DNA of 49,461 bases from Flavobacterium ginsenosidimutans (GCF_003254625.1 NZ_QJRJ01000059.1:1-49461), one strand, 5' to 3'. Counted from the stretch's first letter, positions 8,932 through 18,823 are shown. Translations and numbers: made by a program. The notes: generated from the letters alone by a model not told the origin.

Positions 8932-9177
8932 ATGAAATTTGTAAAAGGACAAGATGTATCCTACACTGCATTGAGTGGGAGATCTTATGAAGCGACCGTT
9001 ATCGAAAGAAAAATGGATTTTAAAAAGGGGCTGATCATAAAATCTACTTCAAAAGAAAGAGATTTTCATTATCTGATTGAAATTCAAAAAAATGGTACAA
9101 CAGAGAAAATTCTATGTGCCGAAAATCATCTTAGATTATTGGAAAAGAAAAAACGATTAGCAAAGAAAATGGCTTAA
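8932..9177 (+). CDS. Small basic protein of unknown function
   Basis: 81 residues. The first part (KGQDVSYTALSGRSYEATVIERK) looks like a small beta-barrel of SH3 type, and the C-terminus is strongly basic (LEKKKRLAKKMA). No signal peptide. It could bind nucleic acid, but that is only charge-based. It is monocistronic, with a hairpin terminator some 175 bases downstream. Confidence 0.6.
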   Translation: MKFVKGQDVSYTALSGRSYEATVIERKMDFKKGLIIKSTSKERDFHYLIEIQKNGTTEKILCAENHLRLLEKKKRLAKKMA

Positions 9178-9293
9178 TTACAACAGGTAATAAACGCTGT
9201 AATCTTTTCTATTATAGTTTCTGGCATTTCTTTGTGAGTATGCCAAACATTTTGTACAATATATTTTTCTGATTTTTTGAATGTTAGTAAAAT
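9174..9293 (-). pseudogene. Possible remnant: C-terminal tail of a lost gene
   Basis: A minus-strand frame of about 39 codons with no usable start, opening just after an in-frame TGA, reads KYIVQNVWHTHKEMPETIIE then KITAFITCCN and stops by overlapping the stop of the plus-strand gene. The HTHKEMPETIIEKITAFI end resembles the last helix of alpha/beta-hydrolase proteins. It may be the stump of a degraded gene. Confidence 0.3.
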
Positions 9294-9352
9294 TCAGAGT
9301 TCTTTTTGTGATGAGTTATATTAAACAATTCACTAAACTTATAAATAAATAT

Positions 9353-9391
9353 ACGCAAAGCTTTATTATTTCGCTTTGCGTATTTTTTTTT
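9353..9391 (+). terminator. Intrinsic terminator between convergent genes
   Basis: Arms ACGCAAAGC / GCTTTGCGT pair perfectly over nine bases around an AT loop and are followed by about ten T on the plus strand. It ends transcripts of the 8932-9177 gene and may also serve the minus-strand TPR gene that ends at 9413. Confidence 0.8.
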
Positions 9392-9412
9392 TGAACTCAA
9401 TTTATATAAGAA

Positions 9413-10993
9413 TCAAAAGTCATCTTTTAATCCGATTCTTTTTAAGCTGTTTATGATTCTAAAAACAATTTCTTCAGAAAACATAAAACTAGATAGTATT
9501 TCTTTTATTTCGGTTGCAATTAAAGGCTGTAGTTTTATAAGGTTGTTTAAATGTACTTTCGCAGCAGTTTCTTCACTCAGCAGAGACAGAGAAACGGCTT
9601 TGAGCAAAGGATCCCAAATGGTCTCGTCAAAATCCATTTTTTCTGCCCAGTATAAAGACTTTTGATACTCTTTTTTGTGAATGTAATAGTAACAATATCC
9701 AACGCTAATCCACCATGGATGTGCAGGATTCATGTGGGTGGCATTTTCTAATAAATTAAAGCCTTTTTCAAAATAACCTGCAAAAATCAGTATACAGCCT
9801 ATTCCTGAAGCAATACCAGAAGAATTAGAATTCATTTTTATGCATTGCTCTGCGGCATAAAGACAGTTGTCTTGATCTTTTCTAAAACAATGCAAGAGAG
9901 CTTGTGCATACCAAGCTTGCTGGCAATTAGGATCAATATTTAAGGCTTTTGTGATACAATGACTGCTTTTCTCGATTGTTTTTTTGCAATTGTCTAATCC
10001 TAGTGCAATAGAAGCTAAATGCATTTCGCCTAGCATTGCCCAGGCTATTGAATGGTTTGGGTCTAATTCTACGGCTTCAGTTAAATTAGAAAGAGCAGTA
10101 GCATAATTTTCTATAGAATAGGAACATTGGTATTCATGATAGCTGCATATTGCTTTTAAAATGCTAGAGTTGTTTGATATTTTAGATGGAGAAGTCTTTA
10201 CCATTTCTTTAAAAATAGTACCATAGTAACCGCCCATGGTAGAAACAATGTCTTTTACAATTTCATTTTGAATTCTAATCCCATCATCAATAGTAGTGGG
10301 AGTAAATACTTTTGTCGAAATGAATTTTCCTGAAGATGAGCTTATAAGACTGATCCTTATGTGAAGTTTGTTATCGACAATTTGAATATGCCCTGTAATA
10401 ATAAAATCTGCTCCAATCAGATTGGCCGCTTCTAAAATGTTTTCATTAATTTTTGAAATAGCCCCAGGAGAAAAATGTCCAATAACAGATATATCCTGAA
10501 AACGGGAAAGTTCTGCACTGATTTCTTCGGAAAGAATCTGCGAAAAGGCTTCTAAATCTGGTCGGTGGGCCATTGTTTTAAAAGGAAAAACGGTAATCAA
10601 AGGACTGGTTTTACTAGTACTGACAGGGAGATCAGTATGTCTCATTTTATTATTATGAATAAACTCTGGAACATAACCGCCTTTTGGCACATTAATGATA
10701 ACCGAATTGTCTTTTCCGTCAGAAGAATAATATTCCGAAAGTAATTTTCTTAATCGTCCTGCATGAATGCGAACCATGGCGTCATCATGCGGATTAAAAT
10801 GGGAAGGTCTGCTTAAAGCATTTACAGCTATAGAGTATTCTTTAATAAACTGCTGTCTTTCATCGATAGTCTCTGTGACAATATAGCGCAGAAAATTACT
10901 TAAAAGAGTTGAGTTCTTAAAAGAATAAAACTTTAAAACATTTTCCAGCTCATTATAAATTTTATCCGGGGGGATTTTTTTTATAGACTCCAT
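9413..10993 (-). CDS. TPR protein with winged-helix-like N-terminus and FlgO/TolB-like middle domain
   Basis: 526 residues, no signal peptide. Residues about 15-115 match the N-terminal module seen in many TPR 'adenylate cyclase-like' regulators (KEYSIAVNALSRPSHFNPHD, then VRIHAGRLRKLLSEYY and VPKGGYVP). Residues about 130-255 (VFPFKTMAHRPDLEAFSQIL) are the FlgO/TolB-like beta domain usual in this architecture. The rest holds about five TPR repeats (SIAWAMLGEMHLASI, QQAWYAQALLHCF and others). No cyclase domain is present. It is divergent from the exported amino-acid operon across a 438-base gap, so it may regulate that operon; this is inference. Confidence 0.7.
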   Translation of the reverse strand: MESIKKIPPDKIYNELENVLKFYSFKNSTLLSNFLRYIVTETIDERQQFIKEYSIAVNALSRPSHFNPHDDAMVRIHAGRLRKLLSEYYSSDGKDNSVIINVPKGGYVPEFIHNNKMRHTDLPVSTSKTSPLITVFPFKTMAHRPDLEAFSQILSEEISAELSRFQDISVIGHFSPGAISKINENILEAANLIGADFIITGHIQIVDNKLHIRISLISSSSGKFISTKVFTPTTIDDGIRIQNEIVKDIVSTMGGYYGTIFKEMVKTSPSKISNNSSILKAICSYHEYQCSYSIENYATALSNLTEAVELDPNHSIAWAMLGEMHLASIALGLDNCKKTIEKSSHCITKALNIDPNCQQAWYAQALLHCFRKDQDNCLYAAEQCIKMNSNSSGIASGIGCILIFAGYFEKGFNLLENATHMNPAHPWWISVGYCYYYIHKKEYQKSLYWAEKMDFDETIWDPLLKAVSLSLLSEETAAKVHLNNLIKLQPLIATEIKEILSSFMFSEEIVFRIINSLKRIGLKDDF

Positions 10994-11431
10994 AATAAAT
11001 TATTAGAAAATTATTAATGTCAAAAAAAACTCACTGCGGCGTATAAAATGTTAAAGACCAAATGCTTATGGCGTTATAAATTTATGAAAATTTTTAACAT
11101 GTTAGTATTATTAATCTGATATTTTAACGGTTAAATGTAACGGTTATTAACTCTAATCGTCGGCAGGCATTGATTATATTTGTTTGATTATCAGTGAAAA
11201 GCGTTTATTTTTTTGTCTTTTTTGATGAAAAATGATTACCCAATGTGAAACCTGATGGAATTTTTTGTCTCTATACAAGAAATTTTCACAAAAATGAAGA
11301 AGACTTTTCGGCATTAAAAACCAATAATTGAGAATACAGATTTTTTTAAAAATAAAGTGTCTTTTATTTTAAACCCATATTGTAAAAAACGGAATGAATA
11401 GTAAACCCACAACAAACAAACTATAATCATT
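10994..11431. promoter_or_regulatory. Divergent regulatory region before the amino-acid operon
   Basis: 438 bases between the leftward TPR regulator and the rightward porin. It contains a direct repeat TAACGGTTA at 11125-11133 and 11138-11146 (13-base spacing, nearly one DNA turn), a candidate operator. At 11175-11182 TATATTTG fits the Bacteroidota -7 consensus TAnnTTTG, though I see no TTTG at the -33 position. That start would leave a leader of about 240 bases before 11432, which is very AT-rich and has no long frame. Confidence 0.4.
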
Positions 11432-12661
11432 ATGAAAAAAAAATTTTTATTAATGGTAAAGATCAGGTATCGTGCCATTATAATTTGTTTTCTTATAGCA
11501 AATCTTGTGCAAGCTCAAGATGATAGCGCTAAAAAAAGTATGGAAATCTATGGATTTATTATGACTGATATTGGTTATAATTTTAATCAAATTCAATCAG
11601 ATTGGTATGATGTGGTAAGGCCGACTAAACTGCCTTCTTTTGAAAATGAGTACGGACCAGATGGTAATTACTACGCTTCTGTACGTCAGACTAGATTAGG
11701 TTTTAAAAATTATTTTGATACAGGACTTGGAGAATTAAAAACACAATTCGAATTTGAGTTGTTCGGAACAGGAGTAGATGCTGGTCAGACTACTTTTCGT
11801 TTGCGTCATGCCTATGCTGAATTAGGAAAATTTGGGGCAGGACAGACTTGGAGCCCCTTTATGGATATTGGAGTATTTCCAAATTCATTAGAGTATTGGG
11901 GGCCAACTGGAATGGTGTTTTTCCGTAATATTCAAATACGGTATATGCCTATCCAAGGAGATACCCGTTTAACAATTGCATTAGAAAGACCTGGAGCAAG
12001 TGCCGATCAAGGAGATTATGCAAATCGTGTGGAATTGCAAGGAGTAAAAGCAAGATTTCCGTTGCCAGACCTTTCAGCAGAATATCATCTAGGAACAAAG
12101 TGGGGCTATATTGAGTTGGCTGGTATAGTAAGAAAAATTGAATGGAAAGATCAAAATAATGACCAATTTGATTTGTCTGGAGATGCAGTAGGATGGGGAC
12201 TTAATTTAAGTACCAATATCAATTTTGGAAAAAGTGATGTTTTTAGAGGACAAGTTGTGTACGGTGAAGGAATACAAAACTACATGAATGATGCGCCAGT
12301 AGATGTCGCTATTGAAACCAATCCTAATAATCCTGTAACTCCCGTAAAAGGTGTTGCGCTTCCTTTAATTGGGGTTGTAGCCTTTTTAGATCACACTTGG
12401 AGTGATAAGTTTAGTACTTCGCTAGGATATTCGATGATTGATATCGATAACACAGACGGACAAGAAGACGACGCTTTTAAAAAGGGACAATATGCTCTGG
12501 TAAATCTTTTATATACTCCTGTGAAAAATTGTATGGTAGGAGTTGAATTTCAGTGGGGTGACCGCGAAAATTTCAACGACGGATGGAATACTTCCATTAG
12601 TAAACTACAGTTTTCTTTTAAATACAACTTCTCAGAGTTATTCTATAGAAAAAATCAATAA
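11432..12661 (+). CDS. DcaP-like outer-membrane porin
   Basis: 409 residues with a signal peptide ending VQAQ (about residue 29). The mature protein alternates short beta strands (MEIYGFIMTDIGYNF, YASVRQTRLGFKNYF, GELKTQFEFELFG) and ends in Phe-rich strands, as in trimeric DcaP-type porins; DcaP was first linked to dicarboxylic acid uptake in Acinetobacter. It is the first gene of the exported Asn/Asp/Gln set, so it may let dicarboxylates or amino acids cross the outer membrane. The aspartase gene follows after 37 bases. Confidence 0.8.
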   Translation: MKKKFLLMVKIRYRAIIICFLIANLVQAQDDSAKKSMEIYGFIMTDIGYNFNQIQSDWYDVVRPTKLPSFENEYGPDGNYYASVRQTRLGFKNYFDTGLGELKTQFEFELFGTGVDAGQTTFRLRHAYAELGKFGAGQTWSPFMDIGVFPNSLEYWGPTGMVFFRNIQIRYMPIQGDTRLTIALERPGASADQGDYANRVELQGVKARFPLPDLSAEYHLGTKWGYIELAGIVRKIEWKDQNNDQFDLSGDAVGWGLNLSTNINFGKSDVFRGQVVYGEGIQNYMNDAPVDVAIETNPNNPVTPVKGVALPLIGVVAFLDHTWSDKFSTSLGYSMIDIDNTDGQEDDAFKKGQYALVNLLYTPVKNCMVGVEFQWGDRENFNDGWNTSISKLQFSFKYNFSELFYRKNQ

Positions 12662-12698
12662 AGTAGTTTCTGCTATTTAATCATAAAAAAAAGAAAAC

Positions 12699-14147
12699 AT
12701 GTATAAAACTATACAATATCTAGTATTGTTCGGATTGTCTATAAGTGCTCTAAACGCTCAGACCCGAACTGAAAAAGATCTTTTAGGAGAAAAACAGATT
12801 CCAGCAAATGCGTATTATGGAGTGCAAACAGCTCGGGCATTAGAGAATTTCCAAATTAGCGGAATGACAACTCAATTCTATCCTGACTATGTAAGAGCTT
12901 TTGCAATGGTTAAATTGGCCGCAGCGCGTGCCAATGCAGATGTTGGCCGACTTAAAAAAGACAGACTTGCTGCTATAGAAAAAGCGTGTCAAGCAGTAAT
13001 TGACGGAAAATATCACGATCAGTTTCTGGTTGATTTGTATCAAGGAGGAGCTGGTACTTCTGCTAATATGAATGTCAATGAAGTGCTAGCGAATATAGCA
13101 TTGGAACTTAGTGGACATAAAAAAGGAGAGTATCAATACATTGAGCCTCATGATGATTTAAATATGGGACAATCTACAAATGATGTGTACCCAACAGCTA
13201 TAAAAGTGGCATTATTGCTTCATAATGATAAATTGGTCAAAGAAGCTGATCTTCTTGCGAAAGCATTCCACAAAAAAGGAGATGAATTTAAAGACATCAT
13301 AAAAATGGGAAGAACCGAAGGGCAGGATGCTGTTCCAATGACAGTTGGACAAGAGTTTCATGCCTTTGGTAATCAGCTTGATGCTGAGATTGATGCTTTA
13401 AAAAAATCGGAAGTTTTTTTATGCGAACAAAATATGGGAGCTACAGCTATTGGAACGGGAATTACTGCTTCTCCAGGATATGCTGAAAAAGTAGCGACAC
13501 ATCTTGCAAAAATTACTGGAAAACCAATTGTAATGAGTAAAGATCTTATTGCCGCAACTACGAGTCAGCAAGGATTTGTTATGTATTCATCTACACTTAA
13601 AAGTATGGCAGTTGCATTATCAAAAATAAGCAGTGATTTGATAATCTTAGCTTCAGGTCCTCGTACTGGCCTTTTCGAAATTAATCTTCCTGCACTTCAG
13701 CCGGGATCTTCTATTATGCCAGGGAAAGTAAATCCAGTAATGCCAGAACTTATGAATCAGTTATGTTTTAAAGTAATGGGTAACGATCTTACGGTAACTC
13801 TTGCGGCACATTCTGGTTTATTGCAATTAAATGCTTTTGAACCTGTTGAAGCTATTGCCATGATGGAATCACAGGGATTGTTTTTTAAAGCAATGCCATT
13901 GTTTAGAAAAAATTGTATTGATGGTATCACGGTTAATAAAGACATTTTAGCGCATTACATGGACAGAAGTGTTGGTATTGTAACGGCTCTTAATCCTATT
14001 CTGGGTTACGAAAAAACTACCGAATTAGCTAAAGAAGCACTTTCGACTAATAAAGGAATCTTGGAGCTTATTCGTGAAAAGAAACTGTTGACAGAAGATC
14101 AGATTAAAAAACTTCTTGATCCAGTAAGCTTAACAGGGCAAAAATAA
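12699..14147 (+). CDS. aspA: Aspartate ammonia-lyase with a signal peptide
   Basis: 482 residues. It matches class II aspartase/fumarase throughout, including YYGVQTARALENFQISG, GQSTNDVYPTA, and the signature GSSIMPGKVNPVMPE (about residues 334-348). The reaction is L-aspartate to fumarate plus ammonia. What is odd is the first 20 residues: a Sec signal peptide (MYKTIQYLVLFGLSISALNAQ) replaces the usual cytoplasmic N-terminus, so the enzyme should act in the periplasm. It lies between a DcaP-like porin and an asparaginase, which would feed it aspartate. GxNxG-type and serine loop residues appear intact, so I expect it to be active. A fumarase is less likely given neighbours and the aspartase-like N-terminal YYGVQT. 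Confidence 0.88.
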   Translation: MYKTIQYLVLFGLSISALNAQTRTEKDLLGEKQIPANAYYGVQTARALENFQISGMTTQFYPDYVRAFAMVKLAAARANADVGRLKKDRLAAIEKACQAVIDGKYHDQFLVDLYQGGAGTSANMNVNEVLANIALELSGHKKGEYQYIEPHDDLNMGQSTNDVYPTAIKVALLLHNDKLVKEADLLAKAFHKKGDEFKDIIKMGRTEGQDAVPMTVGQEFHAFGNQLDAEIDALKKSEVFLCEQNMGATAIGTGITASPGYAEKVATHLAKITGKPIVMSKDLIAATTSQQGFVMYSSTLKSMAVALSKISSDLIILASGPRTGLFEINLPALQPGSSIMPGKVNPVMPELMNQLCFKVMGNDLTVTLAAHSGLLQLNAFEPVEAIAMMESQGLFFKAMPLFRKNCIDGITVNKDILAHYMDRSVGIVTALNPILGYEKTTELAKEALSTNKGILELIREKKLLTEDQIKKLLDPVSLTGQK

Positions 14148-14171
14148 TCATCATCTTAAAACAAAATAATC

Positions 14172-15239
14172 ATGAAATTAAATATAAATTTTTGCAGCAA
14201 AATATTTTTAATAGCAATGCTTTCACTAAGCATCGGCATGTTTGGACAGGCAAAACCTAAAGTTCTTATTTTGGCAACTGGCGGAACTATTGCTGGATCA
14301 GCAAAAACTGGTGTTCAATCTGGATATACTTCTGGACAAGTAACTATCGATGCAATGGTAAATGCAGTTCCAGATGCTATGAAACTTGCAGATATTAAAG
14401 GAGAACAAATTTCGAATGTAGGTTCTCAGGATATGTCATTTGAAATCATGCTTAAAGTTGCAAATAGAATTAACGAATTAGCTTCTAGCAAAGATGTAGA
14501 TGGTTTCGTAATCACACACGGAACGGATACAATGGAAGAAACCGCTTATTTTTTAAATCTTGTTGCAAAAACAGACAAGCCAGTTGTTTTGGTTGGTTCT
14601 ATGCGCCCTTCAACGGCTATTAGCGCAGACGGACCTTTAAATCTTTACAATGCAATTGCGGTTGCTGCAGATCCTAAAGCAAAAGGACACGGAGTGCTTT
14701 TGGTGATGAATGACTGGATTCATTCGGCACAATCTTTAACAAAAGTAAGTACAACAGCCGTACAGACTTTTATGTCTCCAATTCGCGGACTTATCGGAAC
14801 TACTTCTTACGGAGTAAATGATTTCTTCCATTATCCTGATCAAAAATTTGGAAAAACCTCAGAATTTGATGTTAAAGGTGTAAGCTCTTTTCCTCGTGTA
14901 GATATCATTTATGCTGATGCAGATATGAAACCGGATCTAATCGATGCTTCTATAGAACGTGGAGCAAAAGGAATCGTAATTGCTGGAGTTGGGAACGGAA
15001 ACATGAACAAAGCTTCTCTTGACGCTTGTGCGAAAGCCAGTAAAAAAGGAATTATCGTGGTAAGAAGCACACGTGTTGCTACAGGAATTGTAGGACGTAA
15101 TGTGGAATGTAATGATGATGAACTTGGACTTATTGCTTCATACGGGCTAAATCCGCAGAAATCTAGAATTCTATTGTCTGTTGCATTACTTAAACAGAGA
15201 AGTCTAGCTGAACTTCAAAAAATATTTGAAGAATACTAA
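14172..15239 (+). CDS. ansB: Type II L-asparaginase, periplasmic
   Basis: 355 residues with a signal peptide (about 1-26, ending GMFGQ). Both catalytic triads of the family are visible: LATGGTIAGSA with Thr36 and Thr39, and THGTDTMEETA with Thr118-Asp119. It hydrolyses asparagine to aspartate and ammonia, and often glutamine to some extent. Its start is 24 bases after the aspartase stop, so the two are co-transcribed, and the product of this enzyme is the aspartase substrate. Confidence 0.93.
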   Translation: MKLNINFCSKIFLIAMLSLSIGMFGQAKPKVLILATGGTIAGSAKTGVQSGYTSGQVTIDAMVNAVPDAMKLADIKGEQISNVGSQDMSFEIMLKVANRINELASSKDVDGFVITHGTDTMEETAYFLNLVAKTDKPVVLVGSMRPSTAISADGPLNLYNAIAVAADPKAKGHGVLLVMNDWIHSAQSLTKVSTTAVQTFMSPIRGLIGTTSYGVNDFFHYPDQKFGKTSEFDVKGVSSFPRVDIIYADADMKPDLIDASIERGAKGIVIAGVGNGNMNKASLDACAKASKKGIIVVRSTRVATGIVGRNVECNDDELGLIASYGLNPQKSRILLSVALLKQRSLAELQKIFEEY

Positions 15240-15314
15240 ATATTTTAAAAATCTATTTCCGATTAAGTTATTCTCAATTGAAAGTAAACCATAAACCAAT
15301 TTAAACAAGGCAAA

Positions 15315-16328
15315 ATGAAAACAAATCTTAGATTTATAATTCTGATAATATTGATGCTGGTTAATCCATTGTTTAAAGCAATTGCTCAAAAAGAATTATC
15401 TTATCAAGCTGCGATCGATCATGCATACGACAAATACAAAAATCTGCAAGAAGGTAAAAATGCAGATTACATAAAGGAATTAGCCAATGTTGATCCGAAT
15501 ATTTTTGGAATTGCCATTGTAACTACCGATGGTAAAGTGTACAGTAAAGGAGATTTAGGCCAGCGTGTATCAATCCAATCTATATCGAAAGTTTTTACAC
15601 TGGCACGACTTATCGAAGAACAAGGTCCAAGAGCTGTAGCAGAAAAAATTGGAGTTGATGCAACGGGTCTTCGTTTCAATTCTATCGTTGCAGTTGAACT
15701 CCAAAAAGGAAAAGAAATCAATCCTTTGGTAAATCCAGGAGCAATTGCCGCAGTGAGTTTGGTAAAAGGAAATGATTCTGTTGCCAAATGGAAAAATATT
15801 CTAGATACGCATAATGCTTTTGCTGGAACTAAACTGCTATTAAATAAGCCAGTTTACATAAGCGAAGCTGGAGATAATTTGCGAAATCAGGCAATTGCAC
15901 ATTTATTGTTAGCATACGGACGTATGTATTTTGATCCCGTTCAATCTACAGATATTTATACAAAACAATGCGCTATAAATGTTAATGCAAAAGAGCTTGC
16001 AGTTATGGCATCGACTTTGGCAAACGGAGGTGTAAATCCAGTTACAAAAGAAAAAGTGGTTTCGCCAGAAACTTGTGCTTTTACTATGGGAATTATGTCT
16101 ACAGCAGGACTTTATGACGATTCTGGCCAATGGCTATATGCAGTTGGCTTGCCAGCAAAAAGCGGCGTAGGAGGAGGTCTTATTGCGGTTTGTCCTGGCA
16201 AATTCGGAATTGCGGTTATTTCGCCTCCGCTTAATGCGGCAGGAAATAGCGTAAAAGCCCAAAAAGCTATTTTTGATATAGCAAAAGAGCTTGGTGTAAA
16301 CCCTTTTATTGTTACACCTAAAAAGTAA
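15315..16328 (+). CDS. glsA: Exported glutaminase A
   Basis: 337 residues: signal peptide (about 1-25, ending KAIAQ) then the serine-dependent beta-lactamase-like glutaminase fold. The SxxK site is in VSIQSISKVF (Ser89, Lys92), with NPLVNPGAIA and the C-terminal KSGVGGGLIAV loop also present. It converts glutamine to glutamate and ammonia. Glutaminase A is normally cytoplasmic in bacteria; here the leader sends it to the periplasm, like its neighbours. Gap to asparaginase 75 bases. Confidence 0.92.
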   Translation: MKTNLRFIILIILMLVNPLFKAIAQKELSYQAAIDHAYDKYKNLQEGKNADYIKELANVDPNIFGIAIVTTDGKVYSKGDLGQRVSIQSISKVFTLARLIEEQGPRAVAEKIGVDATGLRFNSIVAVELQKGKEINPLVNPGAIAAVSLVKGNDSVAKWKNILDTHNAFAGTKLLLNKPVYISEAGDNLRNQAIAHLLLAYGRMYFDPVQSTDIYTKQCAINVNAKELAVMASTLANGGVNPVTKEKVVSPETCAFTMGIMSTAGLYDDSGQWLYAVGLPAKSGVGGGLIAVCPGKFGIAVISPPLNAAGNSVKAQKAIFDIAKELGVNPFIVTPKK

Positions 16329-16382
16329 ACTTTTTAAGATTTTAAAAGTGATAAATTAAGTTGAACATAAGCTCTAGAAAGT

Positions 16383-17492
16383 ATGCAGAAAAAAATAAAA
16401 CTGAAGTCAATACTGTTTCTTTTATGCATACAGTCTGTTGTTTTATTTGGACAAAAAAAAGCACAAAAAGAGGAGTATTTATTTAATGACAGCCATTTTC
16501 ATCTAACCAATTACATTCAAGAAGGAATATCTGCTGATAGGTTCTTAGAAATAATGGGAAATAAAGCTGGGCGGTCTACTTTATTTGGAATTCCGTTGCA
16601 GCAGCAATGGTCGTATCAAAATTCGGGTAATTACAGTCCGACATATTATTTACAGACAGATGCACCTTTGTATTACTATTCTTTTACCGATGCCTTTATT
16701 GCCATGCAGTATAAATCGCTTAGTAAAGAGAAGCAGGCAAGATTAGATCCTATGATTACAGGATTTAATCCGTCAGATATGTATGCTTACAAACATATTG
16801 AACGCGTACTGCGAACCTTTCCAGGGGTTTTTACAGGAATTGGAGAATTTTCGATACATAAAGAATTTGTGTCTGCAAAAGTTGCTGGAGAAGTAGCCAG
16901 TTTAACCAATCCGGCTTTAGACAGTATTTTGGATTTTGCAGGAAAAGTGGGTTTAGTGGTTATTCTTCATAATGATATGGATATGCCAATGGCAAAGCAA
17001 AAAACAGAACCCGTTTATCTAAATGATATGCGGGATCTGCTCAAACGTCATTCAAAAACAACTATAATCTGGGCGCATATCGGACTTGGAAGAATTGTGT
17101 ATCCAGCAGGTTACGGAAACGATTCTACAACAGACAGACCGCCAAATCATATCGATATTGTAACAAGCATATTGGATGATCCTGCTTATTCCAATGTCTA
17201 TTTTGATATTTCATGGGATGAGGTTGCAAAATACATCGTTTCATCGCCAGAAATTATTAAGAAATGTGCGGAATTAATGGATAAATATCCCGACAGATTT
17301 TTATTCGGGACAGATGTAGTTGCGCCACCAGATCAAAAATTTTATTTGGCTGTTTACGAAAAATATCAGCCGCTTTGGAAAGCTCTTAAACCTGAAACAA
17401 GTGAAAAAATAAGAAAGCAGAATTACATCAAGCTTTTTGATAATGCACGCCAAAAAGTACGTGCCTGGGAGACAGCCAATGTTAAACAGTAA
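16383..17492 (+). CDS. Exported amidohydrolase (TIM-barrel metal hydrolase)
   Basis: 369 residues with a signal peptide (about 1-24). Metal-ligand motifs of the amidohydrolase_2 class are present in order: NDSHFHL (His38, His40), GIGEFSIHKE, VVILHND, IIWAHIGLGR and FLFGTDVVAPP. The substrate is unknown. Its place in the operon suggests a carboxylated amide or related amino-acid derivative, but nothing in the sequence proves that. Confidence 0.75.
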   Translation: MQKKIKLKSILFLLCIQSVVLFGQKKAQKEEYLFNDSHFHLTNYIQEGISADRFLEIMGNKAGRSTLFGIPLQQQWSYQNSGNYSPTYYLQTDAPLYYYSFTDAFIAMQYKSLSKEKQARLDPMITGFNPSDMYAYKHIERVLRTFPGVFTGIGEFSIHKEFVSAKVAGEVASLTNPALDSILDFAGKVGLVVILHNDMDMPMAKQKTEPVYLNDMRDLLKRHSKTTIIWAHIGLGRIVYPAGYGNDSTTDRPPNHIDIVTSILDDPAYSNVYFDISWDEVAKYIVSSPEIIKKCAELMDKYPDRFLFGTDVVAPPDQKFYLAVYEKYQPLWKALKPETSEKIRKQNYIKLFDNARQKVRAWETANVKQ

Positions 17493-17536
17493 TTTTTATT
17501 TGTTAAGGCAGTATTTAAATTAATAAAGCCATTTTT

Positions 17537-18823
17537 ATGAAATTAAGATATCTTCTTTTGCTATTAATAAGCCAATTTTCATGGGGTCAAATTATGAATA
17601 CCACAATGCCCGACAGTATCACTGTTAAAGAATCTGACGAAGGACATCGCGGAGGAAGTGGCTTTAAGCTGGCAGATGGTAAATATGGTTCAATGACTCT
17701 TTCTTTTTATGTTTTAGTTCGATATTTAAATCAAATGGGTATAGATGACAGCTATACCAATCATAACGGAGATGTTATTTCTATTGATAGAAGGCAAGAT
17801 CTTCAGTTTCAAAAATCGAACCTTTATTTTAGAGGCTGGGTTGCCGACCCAAAAATAAGATATACTGTTTTCGTCTGGACTTCAAATGCAACTTTAGGAC
17901 AAGGTGCACAAATTGTAGTAGCGGGGAATTTACAATATAAGTTTAATAAATATTTTGAGTTAGGAATTGGTATAAATGGTTTGCCATCTGTTCGTTCTAT
18001 TTTGGGTCAATGGCCCGAGTGGCTCAGATCAGATGCCAGACCAATTGCCGACGAATACTTCAGAGGTTCTTTTACAACAGGTATTTACGCACAAGGACAA
18101 ATTACAGATAATGTCTTTTACAAAGCTATGCTAGGTAACAACCTTAGCCAGTTAGGTGTAGATGCTGGACAGCTAGATAATAAAATGGATACTTGGAGTG
18201 GCGCAATTTGGTGGACAACCAATAATTTTGGAAGAATACCAACTTATGGCGATTACGAAAAACATGCTAAACCAGCTACAATTTTAGGAGGAGCTTATAC
18301 ACGAAGCACTGAGAACCGCCAGTCTCAACCTGACACAGATGCACCAGAAAACTCTCAAATTAGATTATCTGATGGTACTGGTATTTTTTCTTTAAATGCT
18401 TTTGCGCCAAATACTCAGGTAATCAATGCCAAATATCAAATGACAGCGATAAATACTGGCGTAAAATATAATGGTTATTCTTTCGATGCAGAAGTATTTA
18501 TGCGCTGGTTGTCAGATTTTGAAACAACAGGCCCTATTCCTGTAACCAAACTTTTTGATTCAGGTTTTACGCTTCAAGGTTCTGCGATGCTTATTGATAA
18601 AAAACTGCAGGCATACGGTACTTATTCTTATATAAACGGAGATTACGGAAAACCGTGGGAAGTAACCTGCGGAGTTAATTGGTTCCCTTTCAAAACCAAA
18701 TTTTTCCGCATAAACCCAGAAGTAATGTACGAAAGCCATGCGCCAGTTGGATATTTAAGTTATCCGACACAAGTGGGATCAAAAGGAGTAATTGGCATGC
18801 TCAACGTTGAATTGAATTATTAG
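17537..18823 (+). CDS. Outer-membrane porin-like beta-barrel
   Basis: 428 residues with a signal peptide (ending FSWGQ). Alternating strands and aromatic girdle residues (GSMTLSFYVLVRYLNQMG, RYTVFVWTSN, LQYKFNKYFELGIGING) and a C-terminal strand ending VELNY indicate a barrel of the phosphate-selective porin O/P type or a relative. It is the second porin of this operon; 45 bases separate it from the amidohydrolase. Substrate not predictable. Confidence 0.7.
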   Translation: MKLRYLLLLLISQFSWGQIMNTTMPDSITVKESDEGHRGGSGFKLADGKYGSMTLSFYVLVRYLNQMGIDDSYTNHNGDVISIDRRQDLQFQKSNLYFRGWVADPKIRYTVFVWTSNATLGQGAQIVVAGNLQYKFNKYFELGIGINGLPSVRSILGQWPEWLRSDARPIADEYFRGSFTTGIYAQGQITDNVFYKAMLGNNLSQLGVDAGQLDNKMDTWSGAIWWTTNNFGRIPTYGDYEKHAKPATILGGAYTRSTENRQSQPDTDAPENSQIRLSDGTGIFSLNAFAPNTQVINAKYQMTAINTGVKYNGYSFDAEVFMRWLSDFETTGPIPVTKLFDSGFTLQGSAMLIDKKLQAYGTYSYINGDYGKPWEVTCGVNWFPFKTKFFRINPEVMYESHAPVGYLSYPTQVGSKGVIGMLNVELNY

